From: Kribbella sp. VKM Ac-2569
GTDB taxonomy: Bacteria; Actinomycetota; Actinomycetes; Propionibacteriales; Kribbellaceae
Length of the DNA stretch: 64,000 nucleotides
Direction of reading: 5' to 3'
NCBI RefSeq assembly: GCF_004216905.1
Contig: NZ_SGXJ01000003.1
Coordinates: 310,001 to 374,000, forward strand
Shown: positions 42,987 to 51,270 of the stretch, in pieces
Position numbering within the stretch: position 1 is the first letter of the stretch
How the letters are laid out: the number at the start of each line of letters is the position of its first letter
The notes under the pieces: generated by a model
Seen by the model: the letters and a program-made list of their open reading frames with translations, nothing else
What the model was told of the DNA's origin: nothing
The model's database searches: none
Made by a program: the position numbers and the translations under genes

Positions 42987-43072
42987 TGTCCGAGGGGGGA
43001 CTTGAACCCCCACGCCCCGCGAAGGGCACCAGCACCTCAAGCTAGCGCGTCTGCCTATTCCGCCACCCGGAC
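42987..43072 (-). tRNA. tRNA-Leu (anticodon GAG)
   Basis: The 86-nt gene reads leftward. The acceptor stem GTCCGGG pairs with CTCGGAC (one G-T), the anticodon loop is TTGAGGT giving anticodon GAG between GCTAGC-like stems, and the long variable arm (TGCCCTTCGCGGGGCG) is that of a class II tRNA. The T-loop GGTTCAAGTCC is intact. The discriminator is A and CCA is not encoded. It reads CUC and CUU leucine codons. The terminator hairpin follows at once. Confidence 0.95.
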
Positions 43073-43187
43073 GAGTGGTCTGACCGCCTGAGCGGTACCG
43101 ACCGGAGAACAGTAGCAAACTCCAGGGGTGGAATTCACATCGGGCGGACCGGGGTGTCTGATGGGGCTGGACGAAGGGTGGGTGGAG

Positions 43188-43676
43188 ATGACGGAGATGG
43201 ATCTCTCGGCCGTTGAAGCGGAGCGTGAGCGGCTGCGTACGGCGTACTTGAAGGGTGGAGCTACGTCGTCGGCGCGTGGGCTGCATCACACTGCGTTACT
43301 GTGCGCGGACGTCGAACGGACGGTGCGGTTCTACCAGGAGGTGCTGGGATTCCCGCTGACCGAGATGGTCGGGAACCGGGACTACGAGGGGTCGACGCAC
43401 TTCTTCTTCGATATCGGGAACGGGAACCTGCTGGCGTTCTTCGACTTCCCGGGGCTGGACCTCGGGCCGTACGCCGAGGTGCTCGGTGGACTGCATCATC
43501 TGGCGATCTCGGTGGAGCCCGATCAGTGGGATCGGCTGAAGGCGAGCCTGACCGAGCACGGCGTCGAGTTCCAGGAGGAGAGCGGTACGTCGATCTACTT
43601 CCGCGACCCCGACGGCGCGCGGATCGAGCTGATCTCCGATCCGCTGGGCGAGATGTACGGCCTCAAGGTGCTCTGA
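43188..43676 (+). CDS. VOC family protein
   Basis: The 162-residue protein has an N-terminal helix, then one VOC domain: LHHTALLCADVERTVRFYQEVLGFPLTEMVGNRDYEGSTHFFFDIGNGNLLAFFDFPG and a second half ending in SIYFRDPDGARIELISDPLG. His in LHHTALL and LHHLAIS and Glu in RIELIS form the usual metal site, so it is probably an active metalloenzyme of the glyoxalase/dioxygenase type. The start is uncertain between ATGs at 43188 and 43197; the earlier one follows GGGTGGAG. It is the right-hand neighbour of the tRNA-Leu, transcribed away from it. Confidence 0.8.
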   Translation: MTEMDLSAVEAERERLRTAYLKGGATSSARGLHHTALLCADVERTVRFYQEVLGFPLTEMVGNRDYEGSTHFFFDIGNGNLLAFFDFPGLDLGPYAEVLGGLHHLAISVEPDQWDRLKASLTEHGVEFQEESGTSIYFRDPDGARIELISDPLGEMYGLKVL

Positions 43677-43763
43677 AGGCCCTGGAGGTCCACGAGCCGT
43701 TGACCCAGTGCCGGGCGGGCGGGATCCTCGACTCGGGGTGAGACCGAGTCTCGGGGTGGGGCA

Positions 43764-44423
43764 ATGGGGCAACGTAGTCCGTTGGTGACGCTCGCAGCGA
43801 CGGCCGTTGGGCTGGTCGGGTTGCTGGTGGTCAACAGCACGCAGACCGATGCCCCGGCCGCCGTTCAGACGGAGGCGGCCGGCCCGACAAGCGCGCCCAC
43901 AACGCCCCCGCCAACAACGCCCACGACCGCGGCGCCGACCACACCCGAGCAGACTCCGGCAGCACAGAACCCAGTGGTGTACGTCGGCCGGACAGCCGGT
44001 CGGGAGGCGACGCTCGCCGTCGCCGTCAAAGGCGCCAAGGCCGTCGCCTACGTGTGCGACGGCCGCCGCGTAGAGGCTTGGCTGACCGGCACCTTCGCCG
44101 CCGGCAAGCTCGTACTGCGCTCGCGCACAGGCGAGCGCCTGACCGGCGTCGCCACCGCGAAAGCCGCGTCAGGAGAACTGACCCTGCGCGGTCGCTCACT
44201 GCGGTTCACGGCGACCCTGGCAGGACCACCGGCCGGGCTCTACCGGGCCAAGAACACCACGTCGACGATCGGCTGGATCGTCCTCCCCGACGGCTCGCAG
44301 GTAGGCATCGACAACGACGGAACTCCCGCCGCCGCGCCACCGCTCGACCCCGCCACCCGCTCCGCCACCGTGAACGGTGCGGCTGTCACAGCTCAAGCCA
44401 TCGCCGGCGACGAGACTTTCTGA
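43764..44423 (+). CDS. Secreted or anchored Thr/Pro-rich protein, function unknown
   Basis: The 219-residue product starts with a hydrophobic signal (LVTLAATAVGLVGLLVVNS, residues 7-25), followed by a low-complexity Thr/Pro linker (about 40-68), typical of a surface protein spacer. The C-terminal domain is rich in strands (VYVGRTAGREATLAVAVKGAKAVAYVCDGRRVEAWLTG). I do not recognise the domain. The gene precedes DUF6529 by 13 bp on the same strand and probably shares its transcript. Confidence 0.65.
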   Translation: MGQRSPLVTLAATAVGLVGLLVVNSTQTDAPAAVQTEAAGPTSAPTTPPPTTPTTAAPTTPEQTPAAQNPVVYVGRTAGREATLAVAVKGAKAVAYVCDGRRVEAWLTGTFAAGKLVLRSRTGERLTGVATAKAASGELTLRGRSLRFTATLAGPPAGLYRAKNTTSTIGWIVLPDGSQVGIDNDGTPAAAPPLDPATRSATVNGAAVTAQAIAGDETF

Positions 44424-44436
44424 GGTGGGTGGGTCA

Positions 44437-44967
44437 ATGAGCACGACGTCCGTCGCGAGGCGCAGTGCCGTTGCGGTCCCGTTGATCGCCGGCGCCGCAG
44501 CGGCTGTCGCGTTGGGCGTCTATGGGCGATTGCACGAGCCCACCGGCGTCGCGATCGACATCGCGGGCTTCTCCAGTTTCCAAGCGGTCAAGAGCTGGCT
44601 GGCCACGCTGGCCGCCGTACTCGGCCTGCTCCAACTGGCGAGCGCCGCCGCCCTCTACCGAGGCCGTACCCACCTCGCCCCCTTGCACCGATGGTCCGGA
44701 CGAGCGGCCGTCCTGGTCACGCTCCCCGTCGTCGCGCATTGCCTTTATGCATTGGGCTTCCAGTACGGCGAATCGCGCGTACTGATCCACTCCCTGCTCG
44801 GCTGCTTCTTCTACGGCGCGTTCGTCGTGAAGATGCTGGCGCTCACCCGGGCCGGCGCGCCGTCCTGGCTGCTCCCGGTCGCCGGCGGGGCTGTCTTCAC
44901 CGGCCTGATCGGGCTCTGGCTCACCTCGGCGCTGTGGTTCTTCACCACGTTCGGCGTCATCCGTTGA
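44437..44967 (+). CDS. DUF6529 family membrane protein
   Basis: The ATG at 44437 gives 176 residues with five hydrophobic helices. His residues in LAPLHRWSGR, VAHCLYALGFQYGESRVLIHSLLGCFFYG look placed to bind heme between helices, in the manner of cytochrome b561-like ferric reductase folds. It is followed after 11 bp by a Rieske protein gene, so a small membrane electron-transfer module is likely. The heme role is inferred from His spacing only. Confidence 0.78.
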   Translation: MSTTSVARRSAVAVPLIAGAAAAVALGVYGRLHEPTGVAIDIAGFSSFQAVKSWLATLAAVLGLLQLASAAALYRGRTHLAPLHRWSGRAAVLVTLPVVAHCLYALGFQYGESRVLIHSLLGCFFYGAFVVKMLALTRAGAPSWLLPVAGGAVFTGLIGLWLTSALWFFTTFGVIR

Positions 44968-44978
44968 AAGGACCCGCT

Positions 44979-45380
44979 GTGGACGCACCCAGCCGCCGTA
45001 CCATCCTCACCGGAGCCGCCGCCGGACTCGCGACGGTCGCCGGCTGCGCGAAGTACGGCGAGCCGCAAAGTACGCCCGCGCCCGCGCCGGCCGACACCGT
45101 CCTCGGCCCGACGGCGGATATCCCGGTCGGCGGTGGGAAGATCTTCGCGCCGCAGCAGGTCGTGGTCACCCAGCCGGTCCAGGGAACGTTCAAGGCGTTC
45201 AGTTCGATCTGCACCCACCTGAGCTGCCCCGTCGCGAGCGTTGCCGTCGGCACCATCAACTGTGACTGTCACGGCAGCAAGTACTCGATCAAGGACGGTT
45301 CAGTCGTCAACGGGCCGGCGCCGCGCCCCCTCCCGCCGAAGCAGATCACGATCTCCGGTGACGCGATCACGTTGACCTGA
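44979..45380 (+). CDS. Rieske iron-sulfur protein
   Basis: The GTG at 44979 follows GAAAGGA. The 133-residue protein has a twin-arginine signal (SRRTILTGAAAGLATVAGC) whose lipobox VAGC suggests an exported lipoprotein. The [2Fe-2S] ligands are in CTHLSCPV (Cys and His) and CDCHGSKYS (Cys and His), the arrangement of a Rieske domain. A Pro-rich linker lies between. It should act at the outer face of the membrane as electron carrier for the DUF6529 partner encoded just upstream. The partner redox enzyme is unknown. Confidence 0.88.
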   Translation: MDAPSRRTILTGAAAGLATVAGCAKYGEPQSTPAPAPADTVLGPTADIPVGGGKIFAPQQVVVTQPVQGTFKAFSSICTHLSCPVASVAVGTINCDCHGSKYSIKDGSVVNGPAPRPLPPKQITISGDAITLT

Positions 45381-45425
45381 AGGGCGGCGGTACGTCGTGG
45401 CGTGTAATGGGTACCGGGAGGCGTG

Positions 45426-46289
45426 ATGGAGGACGGTCCCGGCGCCAAGCGTCCGCGTGGGCGATCCGCGGCGGTCATCGTCACCGCTGCCCTGGTCGTC
45501 ACGCTGGTGTCCGCTGTGCTCGGCGCCATCGCGGTCGGCTGGTTCGACGGCGGTCCCCGGTCCGCGCCCGGGCAGAGCGCCGTACCCCTGGCACCTGCCA
45601 CCAGGCTGCCTTCGGCGACGGCAGGTACGTCGGACACCGGGACGCCGCCAGGACCGGCGGCGACCCCGGCGCCGCCGCCGACGACCGAGTTCAGGTTTCA
45701 GCCGCTCTGGCCGTTCCGGTCGGTGACGGAGGCCGCGGCCTGGCAGCGGTCGTATCGCGGGAGTGGCGGGCAGCCGTGGCATCTGGACGCCGAGGAAACG
45801 GCGCTCAACTTCACGCGAGGCTTCCTCGGGTTCACCGAGATCGACCGGGTGGTGTCGCGGTCTGCCCGCGGTGAGGACGCCTACATCGGCGTCGGCTACC
45901 AGGCCGAGGGCCGCCCGAGCGTCGCAGCCGTCATCCATTTGGTGAAGATCGGACGTGGATCGGACGCACCTTGGGAGGTGGTCGGCACAGCGGACACGTC
46001 GCTCACAGTGGAGCGGCCCCGGTACGCCGCCCGCGTCACGTCACCGATCACTGTCGGTGGGCGAATCACCGGCGTGGACGAGTCGATCCGTGTCCAGGTA
46101 CGGCAGCCGTCGTCGGAGGAGCCAATCGGCACCTACTGCTGCCGGCCCGGCGGTGGTGAGAAGCAGTCGTGGTCCGTGCAAGTGAGCTTCCGCGCGGCCG
46201 TGGATCCGGCCTTGACTGTCGTGGCTTCGACAGGCGGTCATCTGAAGGAGATCGAGCAGTTCGCGATCACAGGGGTACGTCGGGGCTGA
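45426..46289 (+). CDS. Membrane-anchored protein with Gmad2-like immunoglobulin domain
   Basis: The 287-residue protein has one N-terminal membrane helix (AAVIVTAALVVTLVSAVLGAIAVGWF, about 15-40), a Pro/Thr-rich spacer, then a middle domain (WPFRSVTEAAAWQRSYRGS). The C-terminal domain matches the Gmad2 fold of spore-germination-type proteins: VTSPITVGGRITGVDESIRVQVRQ, then SWSVQVSFRAAVDPALTVVAST. It should lie outside the cell. The start could be the GTG three bases earlier; GGGAGG precedes both. The role is unknown. Confidence 0.75.
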   Translation: MEDGPGAKRPRGRSAAVIVTAALVVTLVSAVLGAIAVGWFDGGPRSAPGQSAVPLAPATRLPSATAGTSDTGTPPGPAATPAPPPTTEFRFQPLWPFRSVTEAAAWQRSYRGSGGQPWHLDAEETALNFTRGFLGFTEIDRVVSRSARGEDAYIGVGYQAEGRPSVAAVIHLVKIGRGSDAPWEVVGTADTSLTVERPRYAARVTSPITVGGRITGVDESIRVQVRQPSSEEPIGTYCCRPGGGEKQSWSVQVSFRAAVDPALTVVASTGGHLKEIEQFAITGVRRG

Positions 46290-46356
46290 CCGCAGGGCCG
46301 CGTGGTTCGCCGTACCGGGATCTGACTGTGGCCGCGCTGTGGGAGAGGATAGGCCT

Positions 46357-47685
46357 ATGAGTGCTTCGGAGACCGCTGATCGTTCGTACACCCCTGACGC
46401 CGAAGTCGTGGAGCTCTGCAGTGAGCTGATCCGGATCGACACCACGAACTACGGGAACGGCAAGAGCAACGGGGAGCGGGTCGCGGCCGAGTACGTCGCG
46501 GCGAAGCTGGACGAGGTCGGGATCGAGTCGACGATCTACGAGTCGGAGCCGGGGCGGGCGACGCTGGTCGCACACTGGGACGGCGAGGACCAGAGTGCGG
46601 ACCCGCTGCTCGTGCACGGGCACCTCGACGTCGTACCGGCGGATCCGAAGGACTGGAAGGTCGATCCGTTCGCGGGGGAGATCTTCGACGGGTGTGTGTG
46701 GGGTCGCGGCGCGGTCGACATGAAGGACTTCGACGCGATGGTGCTGTCGGTCGTGCGGGCGCGGCAACGCGCCGGCGTGAAGCCGCGGCGTCCGGTCCGG
46801 CTGGTGTTCACGGCCGACGAGGAAGCCGGCGGCGTGTACGGCGCCCAGTGGCTGATCAACAACCACCCGGACACCGTTGCCGACTGCACCGAAGGCATCG
46901 GCGAGGTCGGCGGGTTCTCGATCACGGTCAAGGACGACCTGCGGCTGTACCTGATCGAGACCGCCGAGAAGGGCATGAACTGGATGCGGCTCAAGGCCCG
47001 TGGTACGGCGGGACACGGGTCGATGGTCAACACCGACAACGCCGTCACGAACCTCGTCGAGGCCGTCACGCGGATCGGTTCGCACGAGTGGCCGCTGCGC
47101 GTGACGCCGACCGTCCGCGAGTTCTTGAAAACGCTGGAGGACGTGCTCGAGGTCGAGCTCGACCCCGAGGACATGACTACGACGCTGTCGAAGCTGGGCA
47201 GCTTCAGCCGGATGTTCGGCGCCACGATCCGCAACACCGCGAACCCGACGATGCTGAACGCCGGCTACAAGGTGAACGTGATCCCGGGCGACGCGGAGGC
47301 GCACATCGACGGGCGGTTCCTGCCCGGGCACGAGGACGAGTTCTTCGCGACCATCGACGAACTGCTCGGCGACAAGGTGCAGCGCGAGACCGTCGTCCAG
47401 GACATCGCGCTGGAGACCGAGTTCAGCGGCGGTCTGGTCGAGGCGATGAAGGCGTGCCTCGCGGCCGAGGACCCGCAGAGCCGGACCGCGCCGCTGCTGA
47501 TGTCGGGCGGTACGGACGCCAAGTCGTGGAGCCGGCTGGGCGTGCGTTGCTTCGGGTTCGTACCGCTGCAGCTGCCGCCGGACCTGGACTTCATGGGCAT
47601 GTTCCACGGCATCGACGAGCGGGTGCCGACGTCGGCGCTGGAGTTCGGGTCGCGAGTGCTGGACCGGTTCCTCGATCAGGCCTGA
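46357..47685 (+). CDS. M20 family metallopeptidase
   Basis: The 442-residue zinc hydrolase of the M20 (ArgE/DapE/CPG2) family has the metal ligands in LLVHGHLDVVP (His, Asp), GRGAVDMKDFDAM (Asp), FTADEEAGG (catalytic and ligand Glu) and a late His in MFHGIDERVP. The domain order (catalytic, dimerisation lid with GTAGHGSMVN, catalytic) is normal. It is likely a cytoplasmic dipeptidase or deacylase. The last 25 bp of the gene and its stop are duplicated at 48066-48090. Confidence 0.9.
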   Translation: MSASETADRSYTPDAEVVELCSELIRIDTTNYGNGKSNGERVAAEYVAAKLDEVGIESTIYESEPGRATLVAHWDGEDQSADPLLVHGHLDVVPADPKDWKVDPFAGEIFDGCVWGRGAVDMKDFDAMVLSVVRARQRAGVKPRRPVRLVFTADEEAGGVYGAQWLINNHPDTVADCTEGIGEVGGFSITVKDDLRLYLIETAEKGMNWMRLKARGTAGHGSMVNTDNAVTNLVEAVTRIGSHEWPLRVTPTVREFLKTLEDVLEVELDPEDMTTTLSKLGSFSRMFGATIRNTANPTMLNAGYKVNVIPGDAEAHIDGRFLPGHEDEFFATIDELLGDKVQRETVVQDIALETEFSGGLVEAMKACLAAEDPQSRTAPLLMSGGTDAKSWSRLGVRCFGFVPLQLPPDLDFMGMFHGIDERVPTSALEFGSRVLDRFLDQA

Positions 47686-47686
47686 C
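47662..47686. repeat. 25-bp direct repeat, left copy (inside M20 gene end)
   Basis: The segment runs from gaccggttcctcg to caggcctgac and ends just after the M20 stop. It is identical base for base to 48066-48090. The 379 bp between the two copies hold the DUF1876 gene. Confidence 0.9.
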
Positions 47687-47700
47687 ACAGGCCGGTTGAT

Positions 47701-47976
47701 TCAGCCCTGCAGATGAGTCGGCCGGTGGGTCACCTGCTCGATGTCCTCGGCCGCCTCCAGTACCAGCCGGTGCGAGAGCTCGGACAGTGCCCGCGCGGCA
47801 GCCAGCTCGTCGCCGATCTGCGGGACCTCACGGTCGTTCGGATGGCGGTACGCCGTACCTCGCGCCGAGAGCTGCTCGCCCGCATGGGTCCGCAGCCGCG
47901 CCTCCGCCCGGGTCGTTCGCTCGTCCTCCTCCTCGTCGATCACGATGTCGACCACCCACTGCCGCATCGTTGACAT
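47701..47976 (-). CDS. DUF1876 (dsRBD-fold-like) protein
   Basis: The ATG at 47976 has GAAGG eight bases upstream. The 91-residue protein matches DUF1876: an MRQWVVDIVIDEEEDERTTRAEARL strand-helix, GTAYRHPNDREVPQIGDELAAARAL and a SHRLVLEAAEDIEQVT C-terminal helix. Members occur widely in actinobacteria as small stress- or dormancy-linked proteins with no known activity. It sits between exact 25-bp direct repeats, which suggests that this small segment was inserted or duplicated as a unit. Confidence 0.82.
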   Translation of the reverse strand: MSTMRQWVVDIVIDEEEDERTTRAEARLRTHAGEQLSARGTAYRHPNDREVPQIGDELAAARALSELSHRLVLEAAEDIEQVTHRPTHLQG

Positions 47977-48065
47977 CCCACTCACCTTCGTCCATGGAGT
48001 TCCTACTCCGAGCGTCGTACGTCTGCGCGCGAAGTGCCAGTGCCGGACCCGGATCAGTGGAAGTC

Positions 48066-48090
48066 GACCGGTTCCTCGATCAGGCCTGAC
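48066..48090. repeat. 25-bp direct repeat, right copy (supplies the glycosidase stop)
   Basis: This copy of 47662-47686 overlaps the 3' end of the glycoside hydrolase gene, so the last residues (RQA) and stop codon of that gene, read on the minus strand, come from the repeat. Confidence 0.9.
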
Positions 48091-50530
48091 GGATGATCCT
48101 TGGCACGGTCAGTAGGCCGGAGTTGAGGTAGTCGGCGGCGTGTTCGATGTGCTGGAGGTCGAACCGCCGCCCGTAGCGTGCGGTGGCCTCTGCGGCCGCG
48201 TCGAGCAGGTGATGATCGGCGGAGAGCGCGTTCGCAGCGGTGTTGTGTACGACGATCCGCAGCTCGTTCACGCCCGGTCGCGCGGCGGCCGTGAGGTCGA
48301 CCTGGTACGGCGGCGCCCAGAGTGAACCGCAGTGGGTGTCGTTGAGCCAGATGTCGGCGGCGACGCCCACCGGCGGGGTGATGAGCGCGCGGTAGGAGTT
48401 GCTCGGGAGGTAGGGCTCGCTGTCGGGTGCGACCGGTTCACCTGGGCCGAAGTCGAGGAGTAGGCGGCCTGTAGTGTCCGGGAGTTCGATCTCGGTGCGG
48501 TAGGTGGCTGAGCCGGAGTACGTCGTGAGTGCCGGGTCGTCCTCCCAGCGGTGCGGGAGCGTGATCGGGCGACTGTCATTGCCAAAGGCAACCGACCAGC
48601 CGTCGTGAAGTGGGTTGACCAGTTGGTCGGCCGGAGCGGACGCCTCAGCTGAGGGCTCAGGTGTGGTGGTTGCGATCAGGACGGCTGACTCGTAGGGGTG
48701 GAGGGTGACGGTGCGGGTGACTGCAGCGTCGTCAGAGAGCGCTCTCCAGTGTTCCAGCGGCCGGTCGAAGGTGAGGGTGCGGATCTCGGGGCCGGTGTTG
48801 GCGACGAAGTAGAAGTCGCCGTCGTCCAGGCGCCGGTGGACCACACCGACGTCCTGTTGGGGAGAGAGCGGCGGTGGCGGGAGGTGGTCGGCGAGAGTGT
48901 TGACGTCGGCGATCACCTTTCCGCCGGCCGCGATGACAGCATCCAGCCAGCGCTGGGTTTCCGGCGGTGTCGTCGTTCCTTCGGGTACGACGACCAGCGG
49001 TGCGTCAGCGGGATCGAGTACCTCGAGCGCGTCGTCATCGATCAGGTCGAAGTCGAGTCCGGCCTCCCGGATCGTCCGGGGAGCGCTCTCTGGGATCAGC
49101 CGGCGGGCCACCCGGTAGAGGTTCAGCGGCTCGGCGTGCCCCGTGCGTACGTCGGCGTACGCGTCGGAGGCCGGGATGTAGATCTTCACCGGCCGGACCG
49201 GCGTGCCCTGCTGGAGCAGCCAGGAGAGACGGTGGAGAGAACGGAAGAGAGCGGTCGCTGACGGCCACCAAGGGTTCCGGTCGTCGAGTGCGCCCGCGGC
49301 GTAGAAGATCCACCCGAGGCCGGGCCCGTCGGACGGCGAGTAGGGCCACCCGTGGCCGATGAGCTGGTTGACGCCGGAGAGGAAGTGTTCGAGGGCCTCG
49401 CCCTGGAGATCCAGCGGCGTCGCGCGGAACGAGGGGGAGTGGACCCACGTCCACACCTCGGCGGACACGACCGAGCGGCCGTAGAGGTTCGCGGCCGACG
49501 ACGCCCAGCGGGTCTCGGGGATGCGCGTCCATCCCCAGCCTTCGCCTTCGAACAGGTCGGCATGCCGGTAGCTGCTCATCGTGGCCGGCGGCTCACCGTA
49601 GCTCTGGATCCGGAACGGTACGCCGTGCCCGGACGCCCATTGCTGGAACACCTTGAGGAAGTTGTCCTCGTACAGCTCCGACAGCGTCCGCCCGAAGTCG
49701 ATCCGCAGCTGCCGCGAGCCCTCGGTGTCCACGAGCAGTTCGAAGAGCCGCGGCCGCAGCTCGTACCCGCGGCGTTTCACGAACTCGTCGAAGATCGTCG
49801 GCGTCCAGTCCCCGCCGTACACCTCGAGGCTGTCGCAGAACACGGACCCGAGAAGCTCGGGCGTGGCCGCGAGGAGCAATGGCTCGGCGACCTGCTTGAT
49901 GTGCTCGTTCGCGGCGGCGGCCGAGTAGTGGTCGAGCGTCAGCCCCTCGGCTCCCACCGCGGTCCGTTTCACCTGCTGCCCGGTCACGCGGGACGTCGCG
50001 ATCAGGACTTCGCGTGGCTGACCGCCGGCCGGTACGTGGATGATTCCGTCGCTCGCCGGTACCTCGACGTACGACGACGGCGCGCCGCCCGACCCGTCGC
50101 CGACGTACGCCGCGACGAACTCGTCACCGGGCCACGCGGCCACGACCGGTACGTCGTACGCCGCTGCACCGATCTCGCGGCGGTCCCAGTGCAACTGCCG
50201 TGCCGCGTACTCGGGTCCGACGTGCGCACCGCCGTACGACCAGCCGCTCCCGAGCGTCACGTCGAACCGCAACCCGAGCCGTCGCGCCGTCCGCGCCGCG
50301 TGCCCGACCAGTTCGAGGAACTCGGGCGATCCGAACGGCGCCGTCACCGGTCCCATCGGGTAGACGAACGCGACCTCGGCTCCGCCGAGCCCGGCCGCGG
50401 CCATGGCTTCCAGCTCGCGGTCGATTTCGTCTCGCTCGATGGACGGTCCGAACCACCACCAGCGCATCATCGGCCGCCCCTCGGGCGGCGGGTTCCGGAA
50501 CTGTCGTCGTACGTCGTCGACGGTCGCCAT
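48080..50530 (-). CDS. Large glycoside hydrolase (GH106-like alpha-L-rhamnosidase candidate)
   Basis: The 816-residue protein opens with RPMMRWWWFGPSIERDEIDRELEAMAAAGLGGAEV, the hallmark of a family of plant-polysaccharide hydrolases related to GH106. It continues with a TIM-barrel-like core (LRFDVTLGSGWSYGG; PTIFDEFVKRRGYELRP; VSAEVWTWVHSP) and C-terminal beta domains (WRALSDDAAVTRTVTLHPYESAVL, LPHRWEDDPALTTYSGSATYRTEIEL) resembling GH2 sugar-binding domains. No signal peptide is visible, so it may act on imported oligosaccharides. The exact family and substrate are uncertain. The gene stands alone, with no sugar transporter nearby; its stop lies in the 25-bp repeat. Confidence 0.75.
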   Translation of the reverse strand: MATVDDVRRQFRNPPPEGRPMMRWWWFGPSIERDEIDRELEAMAAAGLGGAEVAFVYPMGPVTAPFGSPEFLELVGHAARTARRLGLRFDVTLGSGWSYGGAHVGPEYAARQLHWDRREIGAAAYDVPVVAAWPGDEFVAAYVGDGSGGAPSSYVEVPASDGIIHVPAGGQPREVLIATSRVTGQQVKRTAVGAEGLTLDHYSAAAANEHIKQVAEPLLLAATPELLGSVFCDSLEVYGGDWTPTIFDEFVKRRGYELRPRLFELLVDTEGSRQLRIDFGRTLSELYEDNFLKVFQQWASGHGVPFRIQSYGEPPATMSSYRHADLFEGEGWGWTRIPETRWASSAANLYGRSVVSAEVWTWVHSPSFRATPLDLQGEALEHFLSGVNQLIGHGWPYSPSDGPGLGWIFYAAGALDDRNPWWPSATALFRSLHRLSWLLQQGTPVRPVKIYIPASDAYADVRTGHAEPLNLYRVARRLIPESAPRTIREAGLDFDLIDDDALEVLDPADAPLVVVPEGTTTPPETQRWLDAVIAAGGKVIADVNTLADHLPPPPLSPQQDVGVVHRRLDDGDFYFVANTGPEIRTLTFDRPLEHWRALSDDAAVTRTVTLHPYESAVLIATTTPEPSAEASAPADQLVNPLHDGWSVAFGNDSRPITLPHRWEDDPALTTYSGSATYRTEIELPDTTGRLLLDFGPGEPVAPDSEPYLPSNSYRALITPPVGVAADIWLNDTHCGSLWAPPYQVDLTAAARPGVNELRIVVHNTAANALSADHHLLDAAAEATARYGRRFDLQHIEHAADYLNSGLLTVPRIIRQA

Positions 50531-50563
50531 GCTCTTCACCCCACAGCGACCGGTGACCCGCGG

Positions 50564-51205
50564 TCAACGGCGATGACCACTACCGGTCAGATCGTCCTGC
50601 GTAGTGGTGACGCCCGAGGTCAGCAGGTACTGGCCGACGGCGTACGTCGACATGGTGAGCGCTCCCCGGCCGGGGAAGTCGCGGCCGGCGAGGCGGAGGG
50701 CGATGAGCGCGTCGGAAACGAGAAAGAGCGCTCCACCGAGGCCGCTGCGCGAGTTGTGCCAGCGGGACGCGACCGCGGTTGCTGTGAGCAACAGTGCGTA
50801 GGCGGCGACGGGGACGCGTTGGCTGCCTAGTCCGGGTGACAGGATCGCGACGAGGGCGGCCCACAAGGCTGCGTACGCCGCGAGCACCCGCCAGGAACGC
50901 TGCGCTGGTTCGCTGAGGAACACGGCGAGGTAGCAGGCTTGTGCCGCCGCGAACGCTGCGATGCCGGCGAGTTGGAGATCGGTCTCCAGAAGGAGATCGC
51001 CGGCGGCCGAGGCGAGCAGTGCGGCCTGGAGGAGCGGCGGGGCGTCCTGCGTGCGCGACCATTGCCAGAGCAACGGCATCAAGGTGATCTTACTGGTCTG
51101 CTTGAGGATCTTGGCGTCGATGACGATCGCCGCGACCTGCACGACGGTCGCGCCCCAGAACCCCGCCAGTACCCGGCGCCCAAGCGCCAACCGTCCCAGC
51201 CTCAT
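50564..51205 (-). CDS. Lysoplasmalogenase (YhhN family)
   Basis: The 213-residue membrane protein has about seven hydrophobic helices in the YhhN/TMEM86 pattern: KQTSKITLMPLLW near the N-terminus, LLASAAGDLLLE, a long SQRVPVAAYALLLTATAV helix and LGGALFLVSDALIALR with its conserved SDxxIA. Family members hydrolyse lysoplasmalogens. I chose the ATG at 51205 over an upstream one at 51241. It is likely monocistronic, 33 bp upstream of the glycosidase gene on the same strand, so read-through is possible. Confidence 0.85.
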   Translation of the reverse strand: MRLGRLALGRRVLAGFWGATVVQVAAIVIDAKILKQTSKITLMPLLWQWSRTQDAPPLLQAALLASAAGDLLLETDLQLAGIAAFAAAQACYLAVFLSEPAQRSWRVLAAYAALWAALVAILSPGLGSQRVPVAAYALLLTATAVASRWHNSRSGLGGALFLVSDALIALRLAGRDFPGRGALTMSTYAVGQYLLTSGVTTTQDDLTGSGHRR

Positions 51206-51270
51206 GCGCCCGAGTCTGCAAGATCCGACGCCGCGACTCACCGCTGTTCACGACAAGTTCAACCAAGGGA

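Noticed and set aside
42987-43072. tRNA-Leu gene as truncated by the repeat
   Set aside because: All stems, the variable arm and the T-loop are complete, so the tRNA is intact; only the sequence beyond its 3' end is a scar.
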